From contig KL662191.1 of NCBI GenBank assembly GCA_000733415.1, positions 965,040 to 1,029,039 on the forward strand: a stretch of DNA of 64,000 nucleotides, given 5' to 3'. This document shows, one piece after another, positions 62,904-64,000 of this stretch. This stretch comes from [Leptolyngbya] sp. JSC-1. GTDB taxonomy: Bacteria; Cyanobacteriota; Cyanobacteriia; Elainellales; Elainellaceae. Position numbers and translations under genes: made by a program. The notes beneath the pieces were generated by a model that did no database searches, was not told the DNA's origin, and worked only from the letters and a program-made list of their open reading frames with translations. Every line of letters begins with the position of its first letter. The first letter of the stretch is position 1.

Positions 62904-64000
62904 ATGCGATTTTGTTACCCGATCGCTCTTAGTAATCGATTGCAATTAAGGTTCAGTTCTATGAAAGGAGTAATTAAAAGACCGCTAACAATTGTCATCC
63001 TGGCTGCGCTGAACTGGTTTCCATTGAGTAGCCTGGTTGAAGCCTGTACGCGGGTGGTTTACCAGGGGCCAAATGATACGGTTTTGACTGGGCGCACGAT
63101 GGACTTTTCTTTAGATATTCCTGCCAATCTCTGGGTTTTTTCTAAGGGAATGAGGCGAAACGGCGAAGTTGGGCCGAACTCCATTGAATGGGTTTCTAAG
63201 TATGGCAGCTTGAGTGCCAGTTCCTGGGATATTGCCACTTCAGATGGAATGAACGAGAAGGGGCTGGTTGCCAATTTGCTTTGGCTGGTGGAGTCCGAAT
63301 ATCCCCCATTTGATCAGGAAAATGACGACAGACCAAGGCTGGCTATTTCCGCCTGGGCACAGTACGCGCTGGACAACTTTGCCACCGTTGCTAAAGCCGT
63401 TGAGGAATTGGGCAGAGAAGAGTTTGTTGTGGTGTCAGATTTTATTCCGGGTACGGATAGGTTCACTACGGTTCACCTTTCTCCCTCTGATGCAACCGGG
63501 GACAGTGCCATCTTTGAATATATTGATGGTCGTTTGGTGATCCATCACGATCGATCGTACACGGTGATGACCAATGATCCGGTGTTTTCAGAGCAGTTGG
63601 CGATCAACGATTATTGGCAGTCGATTCCAGGAACGGTGTTTTTACCGGGCACCAATCGCCCCGCCGATCGCTTTGTGCGCCAGCTATTACATCAATGCAA
63701 TTCCCCAAACCGATGATCCCAGAATCTCTGTTGCCAGTGTGTTTAGTGTGATCAGAAATACGTCTGTTCCCTATGGCATTTCCACCGAAGGCTTTCCGAA
63801 CCTATCCACAACCCAATGGCGGGTTGTAGCGGATCAAAAAAACTTAGTCTATTACTTTGAAACCGTCCTTACTCCCAACGTCTTTTGGGTGGACTTGAAC
63901 AAAATTGACTTTAGCGAGAACAGCACAGCCCGGAAGCTCAAGGTGGATGAAGGAGAGACTTATGCTGGGGAAGTTTCTTCAGAGTTTTTTGAGACAGAGC
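62904..64000 (+). pseudogene. Choloylglycine hydrolase/penicillin acylase family (Ntn hydrolase) gene with frameshift, 3' end outside window
   Basis: ATG 62904 has a strong AAGGAGGTG ribosome binding site. A signal-like hydrophobic stretch (TIVILAALNWFPLSSL) is followed by EACTRVVYQ, placing Cys at the N-terminus of the mature enzyme, as in bile-salt/penicillin-V acylases; then GRTMDF and DGMNEKGLVANLLWLVE. The first frame stops at 63714-63716 after RPADRFVR. The family sequence resumes in the +1 frame from 63679 (SYYINAIPQTDDPRISVASV, then NLVYYFETVLTPNVFWVDL) and stays open to the window edge. The break lies at 63675-63682, in GTGCGCCAGC, where loss of a GC pair from a GCGC run explains the shift. 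Either a pseudogene or a sequence error; the rest is intact. Confidence 0.85.

Overview
The window looks like chromosome of a cyanobacterium, probably a filamentous one of Leptolyngbya/Nostoc type. This is inferred from gene content: an orthocaspase-nSTAND-WD40 protein, large TPR-glycosyltransferase fusions, a cyclic-nucleotide-domain type I secretion ABC protein, a Coq4-like protein, a heptameric GTAGGGA tandem repeat, and cyanobacterial-type HflX and RecJ. No rRNA, tRNA, CRISPR array or insertion sequence with a transposase was seen. A roughly 95-110 bp palindromic element occurs three times.

Layout. 1-4381 (minus): caspase-nSTAND-WD40 protein running off the left edge. 5323-7038: hflX. 7099-9720 (minus): a lipid-linked oligosaccharide flippase and an FkbM-type methyltransferase. 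10589-16615 (plus): tight sugar-nucleotide operon (rfbF, lhgO-like, SDR epimerase, RmlC-like epimerase, GT2, SAF-domain oxidoreductase), closed by a rho-independent terminator. 16811-17592: two overlapping reading frames joined by what looks like a complete -1 programmed frameshift signal. 17746-19317: L,D-transpeptidase and sulfotransferase. 19350-32277 (minus): four giant TPR/glycosyltransferase/methyltransferase proteins below a small RTX protein. 33369-38855 (minus): type I secretion operon (PpiC/SurA-like protein, ABC exporter, HlyD) ending in a terminator. 39290-44365: metallophosphoesterase, then the Wzc-like tyrosine kinase and Wza-like export protein.

45154-52041 is mostly housekeeping: recJ, DUF4870, aldehyde dehydrogenase, glutaredoxin, tadA, Era-like GTPase. 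52600-59302: peptidoglycan-binding protein, ADP-ribosylglycohydrolase-like protein, 7TM-HD phosphohydrolase (PgpH type), beta-barrel protein. 60212-64000: Coq4-like protein, MscS channel and a frameshifted choloylglycine-hydrolase-family gene running off the right edge.

Taken together, 7-44 kb is a cell-surface region. It holds sugar synthesis, glycan assembly, sulfation, flipping, polymer export (Wzc/Wza) and type I secretion of an RTX protein beside TPR-linked glycosyltransferases that could decorate it. The observation most worth following is the frameshift cassette at 17131-17180: slippery G GGA AAG, 6-nt spacer, perfect 10-bp stem, and an SD-like GGAGG upstream. It joins a possible ribbon-helix-helix frame to a zinc-ribbon frame.
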